Shown here one piece after another: positions 1-27,610 of a stretch of DNA of 64,000 bases. Position 1 is the stretch's first letter. Each line of letters starts with the position of its first letter. The notes beneath the pieces were generated by a model. The model saw nothing but the letters and a program-made list of their open reading frames with translations, was not told the DNA's origin and made no database searches. Origin of the DNA: Owenia fusiformis (Eukaryota; Annelida; Polychaeta; Sabellida; Oweniidae). A program made the translations under genes and the position numbers. The DNA is taken from assembly GCA_903813345.2 (NCBI GenBank), contig CAIIXF020000007.1:3353730-3417729 (forward strand). Direction: 5' to 3'.

Positions 1-560
1 GAACACAATGCACCTCCTAAAGACAAAGGTTGACCAATAAGAGCTGAACACAATGCACCTCAAAAAGACAAAGGTTGACCAATAAGAGCTGAACACAATG
101 CACCTCCTAAAGACAAAGGTTGACCAATAAGAGCTGAACACAATGCACCTCATAAAGACAAAGGTTGACCAATAAGAGCTGAACACAATGCACCTCATAA
201 AGACAAAGGTTGACCAATAAGAGCTGAACACAATGCACCTCATAAAGACAAAGGTTGACCAATAAGAGCTGAACACAATTCACCTCATAAAGACAAAGGT
301 TGACCAATAAGAGCTGAACACAATTCACCTCATAAAGACAAAGGTTGACCAATAAGAGCTGAACACAATGCACCTCATAAAGACAAAGGTTGACCAATAA
401 GAGCTGAACACAATTCACCTCATAAAGACAAAGGTTGACCATTAGAAGCTGGACACAATGTACCTCATAAATAAATAGTGAACAATAAGAGCTGAACACA
501 ATGCACCTCATGAAGACAAAGGTTGACCATTAGAAGCTGGACACAATGTACCTCATAAAC
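1..560. repeat. 45-bp minisatellite array, cut by the left edge
   Basis: About ten near-identical 45-bp units run from the window edge, each containing GAACACAATGCACCTC and AAGGTTGACCAATAAGAGCT. Two shorter, diverged units follow to about 560. Because 45 is a multiple of three, the minus strand stays open across the array, giving a 15-residue repeating ORF at 107-511. I take this as a by-product of the period: there is no signal peptide, splice context or non-repeat coding sequence. Unit differences are single substitutions (CTCCTAA/CTCATAA, ATGCACC/ATTCACC). Confidence 0.93.
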
Positions 561-1570
561 GCATGTATCATTCATTAAAATGGACATGTTGAATGCGGGG
601 AATGATATTTGGCAGTTTGTAATTAGAGTTGGAGTTTGTTTCTTTATAATTGGTTTCTTTTTTCTGTTACAAAGAGTTTCTTTAGTATTGTTTTATTTCC
701 CCTTCAGCTGTTTTGTTTGCGTAGATTTTATACGACTTAGCATTGAATTCAGCTGATTTATATAACCGTAAATTCGATTTAATTAAAGCACCAAAACTAG
801 AAGGCATCATTCCCCAAAAATCAGAATCGTTGTCTAAAACACTGCCCTATATACCTATAAACTCGGATTTCTTGTGTCAAAGAACTTATATGGAAAAGTC
901 TGTATCAAATGTAAAAATACTTCAACGTCAATTATCCTACGCCGGCGTTGGCTTTCTTTGTGACTAATTCAATCATACGAATATTACTAAGAGTCATTTT
1001 CCCCACTTTCGACCCATTATCAATTAGTTTCCTAATGACATAAGTATTCATTTCTTTCTTAAAGCATATTTCTATGTAGTTTATGACCTTAAGCAATATT
1101 CGCCTCTTCTTTGAATAATTTTATGTTGGTAACTTGTGTGTTAAAGGGCTACTTGATGTGCAAACTTACGTTCTATAGTAGGCGCAACTCATTCCAGAAA
1201 TTGAAACCGCAAATATAAGCGAGAGACAATCGAGGGCATAGTAAACGTCGAACGTGAATCAGGATTCATATCTCGTTGCGTAAATTAAAGTTAACGATTA
1301 TAAACTCTGTAAGAATCCATAGAATACAAAAGGGCGGAAAATGCGTGGACAATAGATAAGATTGCGAACACCAGTCGAGGCAACAGCGACGGGTACTTCA
1401 GAACAGCAGGTCAGGTCATCGAACATTGCTATGCAGTAGTTTAGAGATGAAGTGATTACTTCTATCGACCACACATACATCATCAGAAGTTAATTCATTG
1501 ACAATAAAAACTCGAGGAATCAATTGCAATATAACGTACTTTTAATTAAGTCAAGCAGACATTCACGGCA
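561..1570. other. intergenic stretch upstream of the prohormone gene
   Basis: No supported gene. A 74-codon plus-strand ORF at 743-967 has no recognisable domain or splice context and is probably chance. The prohormone's 5' UTR and promoter should lie in the right part, but I could not identify a convincing TATA box. An in-frame TAA shortly before the ATG at 1571 fixes the start for an unspliced transcript. Confidence 0.5.
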
Positions 1571-2329
1571 ATGGTGAGAATGGGTAGTTCATGTATTTCG
1601 AAATTGAGTAAAATTATACTTTTTCTCTCACTGTTACAAATAGCGTCAACTCGTGACATAATAACACTTAAACGTCGATTTAAAAATGCACCAACTTTAA
1701 CGGCGCTCTTGCGTGACGTACAAACTATTAATAGAAACGATAAGCAGCGTATGGCACACTCGAACATCAACGATGGACGAAAAATGCATCTAGTCGAAAT
1801 AAAAGAACCAATGTTTGAAAACGAGAATGGGCTTCACAACGGGCTTCACAAACGTCAATGGGATGACTACGGTATACCAGCAAATCGATTTGGCAAACGA
1901 AACGCCGAGGCTCATAAGCGATGGGGAGCGATATGGTTGTCACCTTTTAAACGCCAAGGGTCAGCGCCATCTAGCTCTGCTACCAGGGAATACAATATGA
2001 ACCCTGGGTGTACGTTCATGTGTTTACCAACCGTTATATGGAATACGATGTCCCCATCGAAGAAAACGAGGTCCTTCCAAGGAAGTTTTACGCACGTTCA
2101 TAATGGTGAGAACGTCCGGTGTTTTCCCAGAAACTGTGATTCCACTGACTATTCTGAACCGTTCAAACATTTGCTAGAAAATAGTATTGGTACAGCTGAA
2201 AATCGCAACGTCTTTCAAAATGAACAATATGGGAGGAACGGAGGTGCTAGTTACGTTTTGGATGATGACAGTGACGCTAATTATTTCGAAAACGACATTG
2301 ATATCGTCGATCCTTTGCAAGACTACTGA
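1571..2329 (+). CDS. putative CCK/sulfakinin-like RFamide neuropeptide prohormone
   Basis: This single-exon ORF encodes 252 aa. Residues 1-28 look like a signal peptide (hydrophobic core IILFLSLLQIA, residues 15-25), so the product should enter the secretory pathway. A dibasic KR at 94-95 is followed by QWDDYGIPANRF (96-107), then Gly108 and Lys-Arg 109-110. That is the standard layout for a cleaved, C-terminally amidated peptide with an N-terminal Gln that could cyclise. The acidic residues beside Tyr100 and the RFamide end resemble the sulfatable D-Y-G core of CCK/sulfakinin peptides; this family call is inference. A second segment, WGAIWLSPF (118-126), lies between KR 116-117 and KR 127-128 and has no amidation Gly. 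Four cysteines (137, 141, 174, 179) could form two disulfides in the C-terminal part, which is acidic at its end (DDDSD near 231-235). The precursor is longer than usual CCK precursors. It could instead belong to an unnamed RFamide family. Confidence 0.6.
   Translation: MVRMGSSCISKLSKIILFLSLLQIASTRDIITLKRRFKNAPTLTALLRDVQTINRNDKQRMAHSNINDGRKMHLVEIKEPMFENENGLHNGLHKRQWDDYGIPANRFGKRNAEAHKRWGAIWLSPFKRQGSAPSSSATREYNMNPGCTFMCLPTVIWNTMSPSKKTRSFQGSFTHVHNGENVRCFPRNCDSTDYSEPFKHLLENSIGTAENRNVFQNEQYGRNGGASYVLDDDSDANYFENDIDIVDPLQDY
1856..1900 (+). other. predicted mature amidated peptide plus processing site
   Basis: Codons 96-110 of the prohormone: a 12-residue peptide starting with Gln, with Tyr100 after two Asp residues, ending Arg-Phe, then the Gly amide donor and a Lys-Arg cleavage site. 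Tyr sulfation and pyroglutamate formation are predicted from context only. Confidence 0.6.
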
Positions 2330-2454
2330 CCACTTTTAACCAAACTGCATATATATGTACATTTAAGCAAACTTATGGATATTTGTTTCTGTAATTCCAT
2401 GTGCGAAAGAGTCAGTATTCAAACGTCTTAATCCTAAATATTGAAATAACATTT

Positions 2455-2460
2455 ATTAAA
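2455..2460 (+). terminator. candidate poly(A) signal of the prohormone gene
   Basis: ATTAAA, about 125 bases after the stop codon, is the first common poly(A) hexamer variant downstream of the ORF. No transcript evidence is available. Confidence 0.35.
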
Positions 2461-3085
2461 ACTAGTAGACAACTGAAGGACACAGTCAGGTTGAGGGTAA
2501 CTTTTTTGACGATACTAAAAAGGGCAAGATTCGATTTATAGAGGTTGTATAAAACATAGGAGCATTATTAATAAGTCCCTAATGAATTTTGACACTTTAT
2601 TAATCTCCAATAAGATCTTCTTCCAGAATTGGTATTTGCTTGCATGTAGACATCTCAAATATTTTTTACAGATACTAAAAATTTGGATCTTAGGTACACA
2701 TAGTTCATTTGTTTATTGAGCAAAACCAGTGCTATTGTGTGACAGAATTGTAGGCAACATGTATAATTGTCTTATCAATATATTCTTACCATTTCAAATA
2801 TCCAAAAAGATCCGTGATATCAAATTATGAAGTTGTTTCAAAGTGCAATAACGTTCAGATTCTCACAAATTCACGTAGTAAAAAATGAATAAAACCAATG
2901 AATGTAAAGATCGTATATTTTCTTGGATTTTTGAAAAAATTATAACAAATGATACGAACTAAAAATATTTATAACTGAAACATTTTTTGAGAGAAATCTG
3001 TCCAAAGCACTCTGCCATTCCTTGCTACCGAGAAATTTTAAGTTACAAATTGTAATCCAACTGAATCTGATGAAAAACTAAAAGA

Positions 3086-3728
3086 AAAGACCATGTGCAG
3101 TATGGGAAGTGATTTTAGACAGTCATATCTTTCACCATGAGTACTTTCTGGGCATAAATACAGTGTTTTTATTAAAACAATATGTTTTCTTTCAAGTGAA
3201 GTACCCATGATGATAAAAATATAAATCAAACAATTCGAAAAATTATGAATAGGGACCCCATGTCAACATTTTTTTTCAAAATTTTGAACCTATTTACTCA
3301 AAAGAGGATCTTCTTTTTCTGATTTTTATTGCATGAAAAGATTATTCAATAAGGGGTCTAAAATATCTTCAAAAATTGAATGGTATTGAAAGTCTAGTTT
3401 TGAACTTTAACGCATTTCAATACCTATCCCCTTTCAGAAATTGTTAAAATAGTGACGAGGTGAGTTTCGATATGTTTAAAACTTTAAATTGAGAAAAACA
3501 AGATCTTCTTTTTTAGAAAATAAGCCTAACATTTTTTTTAAAAAGTCCGAAGGTATGGCCCTAATCCATAATTTTTCAGAGAGTTGGATTGATATTTTAC
3601 CATCACTTGACTTCACTTGAAAGAAAACATATCGTTTTAACAAAAACCACTGTATTTATGGCCAGAAAGTACTCATGGTGAAAGATATGACTGTCTAAAA
3701 TCACTTACCATACTGCACATGGACCTTT
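3086..3728. repeat. inverted repeat (foldback), ~120-bp arms
   Basis: The left arm at about 3086-3205 and right arm at about 3611-3728 are reverse complements. Shared blocks include ACCATGTGCAGTATGG, GACAGTCATATCTTTCACCATGAGTACTTTC and the stretch around GTTTTCTTTCAAGTGAAG, the middle one slightly diverged. The ~400-bp loop is AT-rich with no ORF of note. I found no clear target duplication. Probably a non-autonomous DNA transposon or the core of one. Confidence 0.75.
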
Positions 3729-6700
3729 CACCTAAACTGCACGAAAGAACATACATTTTTACCACAGATTTCGGGAAGTGTAGGGCGTAATTGGAATCTG
3801 TTTCAGTTTAAATTAGAAAACTTATCCAATGAATCTCTAAACAATGACTCGGAAATTTGATTAGAGGTGGCATCAAACACTTCTTATTGAATTATAACAA
3901 CGCAATGCGAATTTTAAATCCCAATATCCTGTCAGTATTCTTGGAAAGTAGTCTCAAACGTTGATATTCGGTCAGATGAATTACACAAGTGTGAGGTTTG
4001 AGAGATAGTAGTCATTTTAAATTATATTTATTCATTCCTTTACTTATTTATTTGTTATATTGGCACAACCGATCATACAATTTTACCAACATCATCACTT
4101 ATGTACTTTTACATTTACAGCTATTCAATAATAAGCGTGACGCTAATACATGTACTTGCGATTCGGATTATTTAGCTTCTCGGTTTGATGGCGTTATAAA
4201 TAAGAATGAAAGCTTTTATATTTCTATGTGAAAAAAAGATTATTTCCAGTACAAAACGTCATTCTTGTCACGGATTGCTTATTTCATAAATACATAGACG
4301 AGACCTTATCAAGGCCTAGGACTAATAGTCAATATAATAGCTGTAGTATACAATAAAGAAGACCCATCGTAAACTGACTGAGAGGACAATACAATCTTAA
4401 ACAGACATACCTCAAAGGGATTGGATGTTGAGGCTCAGAGAGACAATTTGTAATCATCTATCCGCGAGTTTAGAGGTCCATGATCCATGGTTTTATGAAC
4501 TCTGAGTCTATTTTATGATGAATTTAAATATTTCAGCAATCGACCAGCAAAAGAACCCTGTGTTATTATTTTACCAAAATGTTTCCATGTTTCAAGGAAA
4601 TGAGTTGATTAAAGTGCCGAGAAATTCTCCGATTTAGCATAGTGCGCCGATCATTGTTTACTGACAGGAGAGGGGGTACCTGTAATAAAATTGTACGAAC
4701 TGGTTCTCGTTTGAAAATATGAATGCTTACATTTCAGACATGCGTCATGTTACAGATAGTTACAGTTAAATAGGTAGCGTATTTTAGGATTAGAGTAACA
4801 AAAGCTCTATGAATTTCTGAACATTTTTGTTTTTTCGTATATGAATACACTTGAGATATGGAATGAATTAAATATAAAGAAATGAAAGAAATACACTAGA
4901 AGCAGATCATTCAAAATAGATTATCAAAGTTAATTTTTAGAACATCAATAAAGTAACGTTTTATGTAACCTTGGATGACTTGTATGTCAGCATATCCTTA
5001 TCAGAAGAATTTCGCTGATTCAGAAATGTGGGTATTAGTATAAAAGGGAAGTAATATGATGCATGTACATGGTGTCTCATGCTGAACCACTTAAAGCTGG
5101 GATGTATTCGAACACAGATTCACGATCCAATATTGTTATCTGCTTAATGATTAAAAGTATTACGTTACATCAATTGAGAAATATGATAAAAATGATGTGG
5201 GTGGTCAGAAGTTATTGCTTACATATTTAGGAGTGCAAGTTGTTGTTCACTTAACAAGGCATTAACATGCCAATGTCACCACCTGGCATTTGTTACAGAC
5301 AAACACTGAACACCATCCAGAAAAAGGTTGGAGACTATAACAATATGTCACCACTTGTGGTGGTGACATAATAATATCTAAAAAGATACATCTTTTTATA
5401 TAGGAGGGGGTTGTCAGTTTACCAGACTTAAAGAACATGAAAGTAAATGATATCTTTCATTTTATTCAATGAGAAAGCTTCATACATGTAATTATAAAAG
5501 GAGAGTAGAGTTTTCTAGTGTGCATGTCATAATCCTGGGAATAGACCTGCTTCCCAAATAAAGACCTCACCATATATAGACCTGTTTCCCCATATATAGA
5601 CATATTTCCCAAAATATAGACATGTTCCCCCACATAAAGATGTGTTTCCCAATAGGCCTATAAAGATCTGTTTCCCCTTGTATAGACTCCCCATATCCAT
5701 ATACTGTATAGATCCATTTCCCCTAATATAGACTCCCATTTCGACTTATCCCCCCTAATGTAGACCTCCAATGGTAACCAATTGTACATTTTAGGTAGAG
5801 TCTGTTAAAGGAAGAATTAAAAGATTACTATGAGGCATAAACATTTGGTAATCTCAGCAAATAGAAACAGGAAATATATCAGAAAATGGTAACTCAAATA
5901 CAATTTGCCCTTGATCAGCGGTTCTCAATTTAGCTGCTCAGAATGTTCTAGTATAAGTATATAATAAATGAATGAAAGATATACAATATCATTTTTCATA
6001 AAGCACAAAAAACTGTGATCTACTCTTAAATATATTTCATTTCCATATTATAAATGCATTCTAAGTACAAGTCCTAAAATGCATGCATTTTACTGATTCC
6101 TTGCATCAAAAATATTTTTCATATGTAAAAAGTCAAAAATATGAAAAAATAGTTTTAGTGTTTTCCATAATAGAAATTACAAGGGATAGAGAGTGTAAAA
6201 TGTTGGGAGCAATTTTTTCAAAAATCATGCCAATGTTTCCATAGCAACCCTTAAAAAAGAAATTATTGAAAGATTTAAGATGCAGAAATGTCCGAATTCA
6301 TTAAAATTGAAGGGAATGTCTCCCTTTCAATTTCACCGACAGACTTTTCATTTCACGGACTTAAAAATCAAAGAATTACCATAAAATAAAGTCAGAACTG
6401 TTGAACCCTTTTAAACAACAGGAACAACAACTGTGACAATATTTTTGTAAAACTAATCTCAGCGCATCTCTATCCCTTCTAATTCCTTTAAGAATTCACA
6501 TAAGTTTTAGCAGTGCAAAAAGTGCTAAGGGTGGTTTATGATCTTTAGATTGATTACATATAACACCTACATAAAGCATCAAATTAATTACAATTGTACG
6601 TATAGTATAGTAGTGGTTAAAAACTCTATTGTTAGATTTCTGATCTATATCCTCAACAGCTGTGGATCAAGATCAAAGCTTGTGAGTAGCTTTCCAATAT

Positions 6701-7246
6701 CCTTTGACAATAAATTGTCCTGATTATTTCACTATTTCTGGATACTGGTGACATTTTATATTAATTCATATAATATTCATTTGGCATATTTTGTGAAATT
6801 CTCTTACAATTCCATAAAGTTACATTGTAAACTGGTTAAAAAAGATACTTAGATTTGTAATCTTGTACAGAATAAGCATATTGCCAATTAAATAAAAAAC
6901 AAAAAAATACAATTTACATTAATTGCATTGATACTATCTGTGCCATCCAGTTGGTCATTTAGTATTGTTCTTCTAGGCAGTACAGAAATGAAACAGATAT
7001 GTTTAAATGGTCCCGTTTCAATCACTTTACCATGCTGTCTTTGTTAGAAGTTCCTCTGTCAAAGATGCATGAAGGGTTCTCAAGTGAAGCGTTATGTCTA
7101 TCATTATTAATATGTGTTTAGGTTTTAATGTATAATTCTACTAAAATGCATTATATTCACAGGCAGGGACGCATAAGTCTATTTGGTCTGGTAATGTATT
7201 CACTATACTAAAGGAATCCAATATAGAAACTATGGAATATATTCTA
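3729..7246. other. intergenic between prohormone and FER 3' ends
   Basis: No coding sequence recognised. It holds a T/C-rich short-period repeat at 5525-5765 and a dispersed-repeat fragment near 5261-5360 (GGCATTAACATGCCAATGTCACCACCTG) whose relative lies at about 12346-12420. The right end should contain the FER 3' UTR; ATTAAA on the minus strand at 7129-7124 is a possible poly(A) signal. Confidence 0.5.
5525..5765. repeat. degenerate ~20-bp tandem repeat (TATAGACCTGTTTCCCC-like)
   Basis: Irregular repeats of a motif like ATATAGACCTGTTTCCCC occur about ten times with variable spacing. The minus-strand ORF at 5527-5739 is made wholly of this repeat and is not a gene. Confidence 0.8.
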
Positions 7247-22721
<15,475 letters not shown>

Positions 22722-24699
22722 CTGAAATAATATCATAAACTATTCCTACTTTCCAACTGTCAAATATTCCAAATATTGGTTAATATAAAAAGCAATATGA
22801 AATAGTATACACTTCTCAATGGATAGAATCATCAATGACTGTTATTTAGATAGTCCGATCCCATGTTTACTCCAATACCGAATGCTATCACTTTTCTTTT
22901 GTATACAAAAGAGGAAGTGTTTTTCACACTTAAAGGGGCTAGAAAAGGGCACAATTTTTTTCCATTTCAGCATGCAATGTCATGTCTATTTTCTTAAAGT
23001 ACTGTATTTCGGTATTATCCTTTATTTTTTAAGATTATCCTTTTTAATTTGGACATTTCTTCATCTTTATAATCTCCTATCACTTCTATTTGAGAAGATA
23101 TCTTTAAATCTTGATATCTCATCTCAAGAATTGTGAGGAATGCATTTCTGAAGCTTGCTTCTAACATTTTACACTCTTTATCCCTCCATTCCTTTAAGCT
23201 GAATTTAAAGGTAAATTTTAGGAATCCCATGTACTTACCTGTTAAATGCCATTGTGCTATACATATGTAAAATATACTCTGACATTGTCGAAAATGACAA
23301 ACTTCCTGGTATAGCTTTAAACATCTTAAGTCTCACATTACTCTCTGATCAAGTCTTTGCTGAGAAAGTTATCATTATTCAAAGCATAACGCCATAAGAT
23401 ATACACTGTAAGATAATTCTATTTCCCAGAGAATCATAAAAAACTAGAAATCGGCAACTCTATGGGGTAGCAAATCTCAACGAACGCTATATTCATAAAT
23501 CTGTAAATGTCACAATATTTGAGATCTATTATATAATATAACAAGACTTAAAGATCTCTTAGTAATAGCGAATTCCTGCTCTATAAGCAGCCATTTTGAA
23601 TTTTACGAGGCCTGAATCAGAAAATGATACAATATTTGCATTGTACTTGAAATTACTCTTTATTTGAGTATAATAAAGCTATACTTCAGAAAGATCTCAA
23701 AATTAACAAAAATTCCTATTTTCATACATAGCCCCTGGGGGTCAGGGTGAAAAAACGGAATGTTTATGAAAAAGCAAATCCGTCTACTAGTATACAAGTT
23801 ATTTTATGGACGGACGGACAGACAGAGAGATGGAGGGCTTCACTATATCACTACCGAATTTCATTTATTGGAATAATTAGGATAAAACGGTTACATTCTA
23901 CAGAAAGATTTCCCGTATCTTTAGTCCGAGTTTTAGAGCTGAATTTCTCACCAATTAAGGAACCATATAAAATAAGGAAATGCATCATTTGAAAGAACAT
24001 GTATATCAAAAGCCTGTTGAAACCATTTGTGTGGGAACCCTATTAATTATATTGCCAATCTGCAATAGGGGACTCATTCAAGCAGTTAGATGTTAAATCA
24101 ACTGGAATCCAAAAGTTAATGTGTCAAGCAGTCATAAAAATGCAATATATCTTGTCTCTTTGCATTACACATCCATTCATGACCTCGGTTGGCTTCAAAT
24201 TAGCCAAATATACATGTTCTTAAAGAAACTATGAAATATAAGCTATATTTTCTAATTTATCTATTTAGGATGAGATTTTTTGCTCTATTTTGTATTATGC
24301 ATGCATTTCCTGACTAAACAGACACGTCAAAGAAAACATCTCATTTAAACGCATTTTTCAAAACTATGAAATTGCGTTTAAATGTGAAGTTTTCATTGAC
24401 ATGTCTCTTTAGTCAGTCAGTGCATTCAGATATAAGGAAAACAGATACACAAAATACTGTGACTTTATCAAAAAAATATGGCTGCCATGTTTTTGTACTT
24501 TTGATTAACTTTAGCGGTGCCTTAAGTTACAAAAGAGGGGGATAAACCCCAGGGTTCAAAGATGACATACGCTTATAATGTAAATCTGTATCAAGATGAC
24601 ATAGTCGCTGATTGGTTTAGCGAGTCGATCGTTGATTGGTTTAAAACCAGAACAACGGCAACGCCAAAGCGTAGCGAATCCCATCGAACATTTTTCAAA
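22722..24699. other. upstream of FER: UTR and intron sequence, no coding exon seen
   Basis: No coding exon recognised. A possible 5' UTR exon donor of FER reads GTAAGTAC on the minus strand at 23238-23231, directly after AACAG. At 24310-24420 there is a hairpin with ~50-bp arms (CTGACTAAACAGACA with its near complement TGTCTCTTTAGTCAG, and CATTTAAACGCA with TGCGTTTAAATG), probably a tiny MITE. Confidence 0.4.
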
Positions 24700-25690
24700 A
24701 GGGGCACCTTCTACCAAAAGTGTCATTAGACAGTGTGCCATGCTTATACGTATTCACGTACCAAATATGAACAAAATCGCTCAACTACTTTTCGAGTTAT
24801 AGTAAAATAAGTTAAAATGGCAGCCATTTTCAAAATGTCCGCCATTTTTCAAAATGGCCACCTTCTACCAAAAGTGTCATTAGACAGTGTGCCATGCTTA
24901 CAGTATTCACATACCAAATATGAACAAAATCGCTCCACTACTTTTCGAGTTATAGTAAAATACGTTAAAATGGCGGCCATTTTGAAAAATGACCGCCCTC
25001 TACCAAAAGTGTCATTAGACAGTGTGCCATTCTTATACGTATTCACGTACCAAATATGAACAAAATCGCTCCACTACTTTTCGAGTTTTAGTAAAATAAG
25101 TTAAAATGGCGGCCATTTTTCAAAATGTCCGCCACTTTTCAAAATGGCCGCCTTCTACCAAAAGTGTCATTAGACAGTGTACCATGCTTATAGTATTCAC
25201 ATACCAAATATGAACAAAATCGCTCCACTACTTTTCGAGTTACAGCAAAAATCGTAAAATAACGAGTAAAGGCCGCCATTTTTCAAGATGGCTGCCATGT
25301 GCTTTTTTAATATCTACATTTCTAGCTTTATTAATGTCCTATATAGTTTTTTTTACATTTAAAACATATTGCTATTACAGTTTTACATATTGCACCTAAA
25401 TTACTGTAAAATCGGCACTAAAATGGCCGCCATTTTTAAATGAGCGGCCATTTTGAAAATCGGCTTTCGAGCAGAACTTCTACTCCCATAGGGTATATGT
25501 GTACAAAATATGAATAAAATCGGGCCAACGGTATTTGAGTTATTGCCCGGACGGACGGACGGACGTACGTACGGACGGACGGACGTACGTACGGACGGAC
25601 GGTCGTACGTACGGACGGACGGACGGACGGACGGACGGAGGCGTTCCCTATATCCCTCCGAACTTCGTTCGATGGGATAACTAGGTCACT
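24700..25690. repeat. four ~150-bp tandem units plus GGAC/GTAC microsatellite
   Basis: Units beginning CTACCAAAAGTGTCATTAGA start near 24711, 24865, 25001 and 25155. Each has AATATGAACAAAATCGCT, CTACTTTTCGAGTTA and several AAAATGGCGGCCATTTT palindromes. The block ends in (GGAC)n/(GTAC)n at 25546-25640, followed by TATCCCTCCGAACTTCGTTC. A similar GGAC-rich tail with GGAGGGCTT lies at 23812-23845. This looks like one dispersed element with internal tandem units. Confidence 0.8.
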
Positions 25691-26179
25691 TTGAAAACTT
25701 TGAAAACCAAGATGGAGGGAAGTATAAAGATACGTACTTCCGGGAAAGAAGGTGCGCGAAGGAAGAAATCGTATGTCATCAATCGCGGCAATGTGGATTG
25801 GCTCCTAGAATGCAACATGACACGTGTCAGCTTTCAAAATGCCGTTCCGGCGTTTTGAAATCTGTCAGGAGTAATTAAGGTTACCTGATGTTGCATTCTG
25901 GGAGTCAATCCTCCTTGGATCACAAACATGGCGATCGATTCATTAAAACATTCGTTCGATTTTGTAGGGATTCATCCATCATTTGCAGGTATGAAGCTTT
26001 GGATTCATTTATTGTGCTACTTAAAGTCAATGGGAATTATTTTTCTACCGCTTGGGAGAGTTTGAGACATGAAACTTAGAATTTAGCTCATTGTGACAAC
26101 TTTCGAGGGTTGAGATTTATTTTTGCACCCCACTTTAGCTGTAAGCTAGAGACTCGAGTAAGTACAGGACATTTTTCGA
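25691..26179. promoter_or_regulatory. possible FER promoter region (CpG-richer, ETS-like site)
   Basis: This stretch is richer in CpG than its surroundings. It carries ACTTCCGG at about 25736, the complement of the ETS-factor core CCGGAAGT, which is common in housekeeping promoters. A hairpin of ~25-bp arms lies at 25794-25913 (GGATTGGCTCCTAGAATGCA with TGCATTCTGGGAGTCAATCC). Assignment to FER rests only on position upstream of its first coding exon; a second CCGGAAGT is near 26563. Confidence 0.2.
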
Positions 26180-27610
26180 AATAACATACAGGGCTCACCT
26201 AAATAAATAAATGACACCTGGATTTGCTGAAGTTAGGATTTCCCATGTTAAAAAGAAGACAATTTTCAAGAGGCTATACATCAGTGGATGAGAGTTATCC
26301 CATGCCAGGACTATAGTCCTGTAACGAGTGCATTCTTTTGCCTGTACGATTACAACTTGGGAGAATTATCTATGCCCCTTACATTTAAGATACTTACTTC
26401 AATAGATTCCTGGGTATTTTAGCATTATTTTCGTGTAGTTGAACCCACAATTGTCTGGGTATATCGGCAGAACGGGAACATTTTTCTTTTTCATCGAGAG
26501 ATATTCCATCACTTTCCAAGATGGCGGTTGGGTTTAAAAGCGGATTCCCTGTTTGACTGACCCGGAAGTACCAAAAATGGAGGAATTTGACAGTTGAAAT
26601 AAGTTAAATATTACACGCAAATATTGCGATAAAAAACGAAAATTTCTTTGTTCTGCCGATACAATTGTGGATTCAACTAAAGATAAAACAGAAATTCTAG
26701 TGACTAGTTCATATGGTTAAAATAACGAAATGATGAAATGAAACCATGTGTCTACTTATCAGTTTGTTCTATGTCATCCATCCTGCTAGCTTACATTGTG
26801 GAACGCAGCCAAACACGACATCGGAAGGCAACAACATATCGATACTGATCTTAGCAGAATTCTTGGAAATTTAGATCGTCCATTTTGCAAGCTCACGTGA
26901 CACGTGTCTGATCACGTAACTAGTTACTGTATCGATCATGTGACTTAATGACGTCTCAATGACGTGTCACCCAACCATGTCTTCAATGAAAATGGAAGTA
27001 AATATATTGGAAAATGTTTTGCGAGCATTTGCTACTGATTATAGAATGCCCAATTACGCAACGAACGAAACTGCTAAATTGTTTTTCGTGCCTAGCAGGC
27101 CCAGTACCACACGAAAGAAACTGCTAAATTTGAATTTTTATTCTGCTTATTGATCTATTGATTCATAAAGACCTGAAATGATGCATTCAAATAAGACCAT
27201 GCCTCCTAAATGAAAACACTACACATAAAGTGGTGAAAAACAACGAACTAAAGTTGAAAGATCGCAACGTTCGCTACTTTGTTCAATTCCGGAAATCTCT
27301 ATAGAGGAAATTTTTTAGATTTAGATTTTATAACCTCAGAATACTGCCTTCAGTGTCGTGTTTGGCTGAGTCCCACAATATAACTAGCAGGATGGATGAC
27401 ATAGAACAAACTGATAAGTAGACACATGGCTATAGTCCTGGCACGGGATAAGATGAGAGTATACGAAATGTAAAATAAACAAAACTTAAGGGATGTGTAT
27501 CTAGACATTATTGGAAAGTATGAAGTCTCAAATTACCATGGTCTGGAGTGGAAATGGTGATAGAAAATCGAGGTGTCATTTACATGTTTATGGTGAGCAC
27601 TTTATCTATA
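26180..27610. repeat. complex nested inverted repeat, ~1.4 kb
   Basis: Left-arm blocks at 26187-26320 and 26743-26870 pair with one right arm at 27310-27600. The best paired part is TATGTCATCCATCCTGCTAG (from about 26771) with its complement ending near 27410. The left arm is interrupted between GCCAGGACTATAG (~26320) and CCATGTGTCTAC (~26743), whereas the right arm is continuous there. The interruption is therefore a later insertion of ~420 bp, which has its own internal inverted repeat (CGGCAGAAC/GTTCTGCCG). No gene. Confidence 0.7.

Noticed and set aside
107-511. 134-residue minus-strand ORF of 15-residue repeats
   Set aside because: It only reflects a 45-bp tandem repeat whose length is a multiple of three; no signal peptide, splice sites or non-repeat coding sequence accompany it.
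743-967. 74-residue ORF as an upstream gene or exon of the prohormone
   Set aside because: No signal peptide or domain, and an in-frame stop before 1571 together with a signal peptide at the prohormone start argue against joining.
25546-25640. CpG island at the GGAC/GTAC block
   Set aside because: The CpG density comes from a simple microsatellite inside a dispersed repeat, not from a promoter-like sequence.
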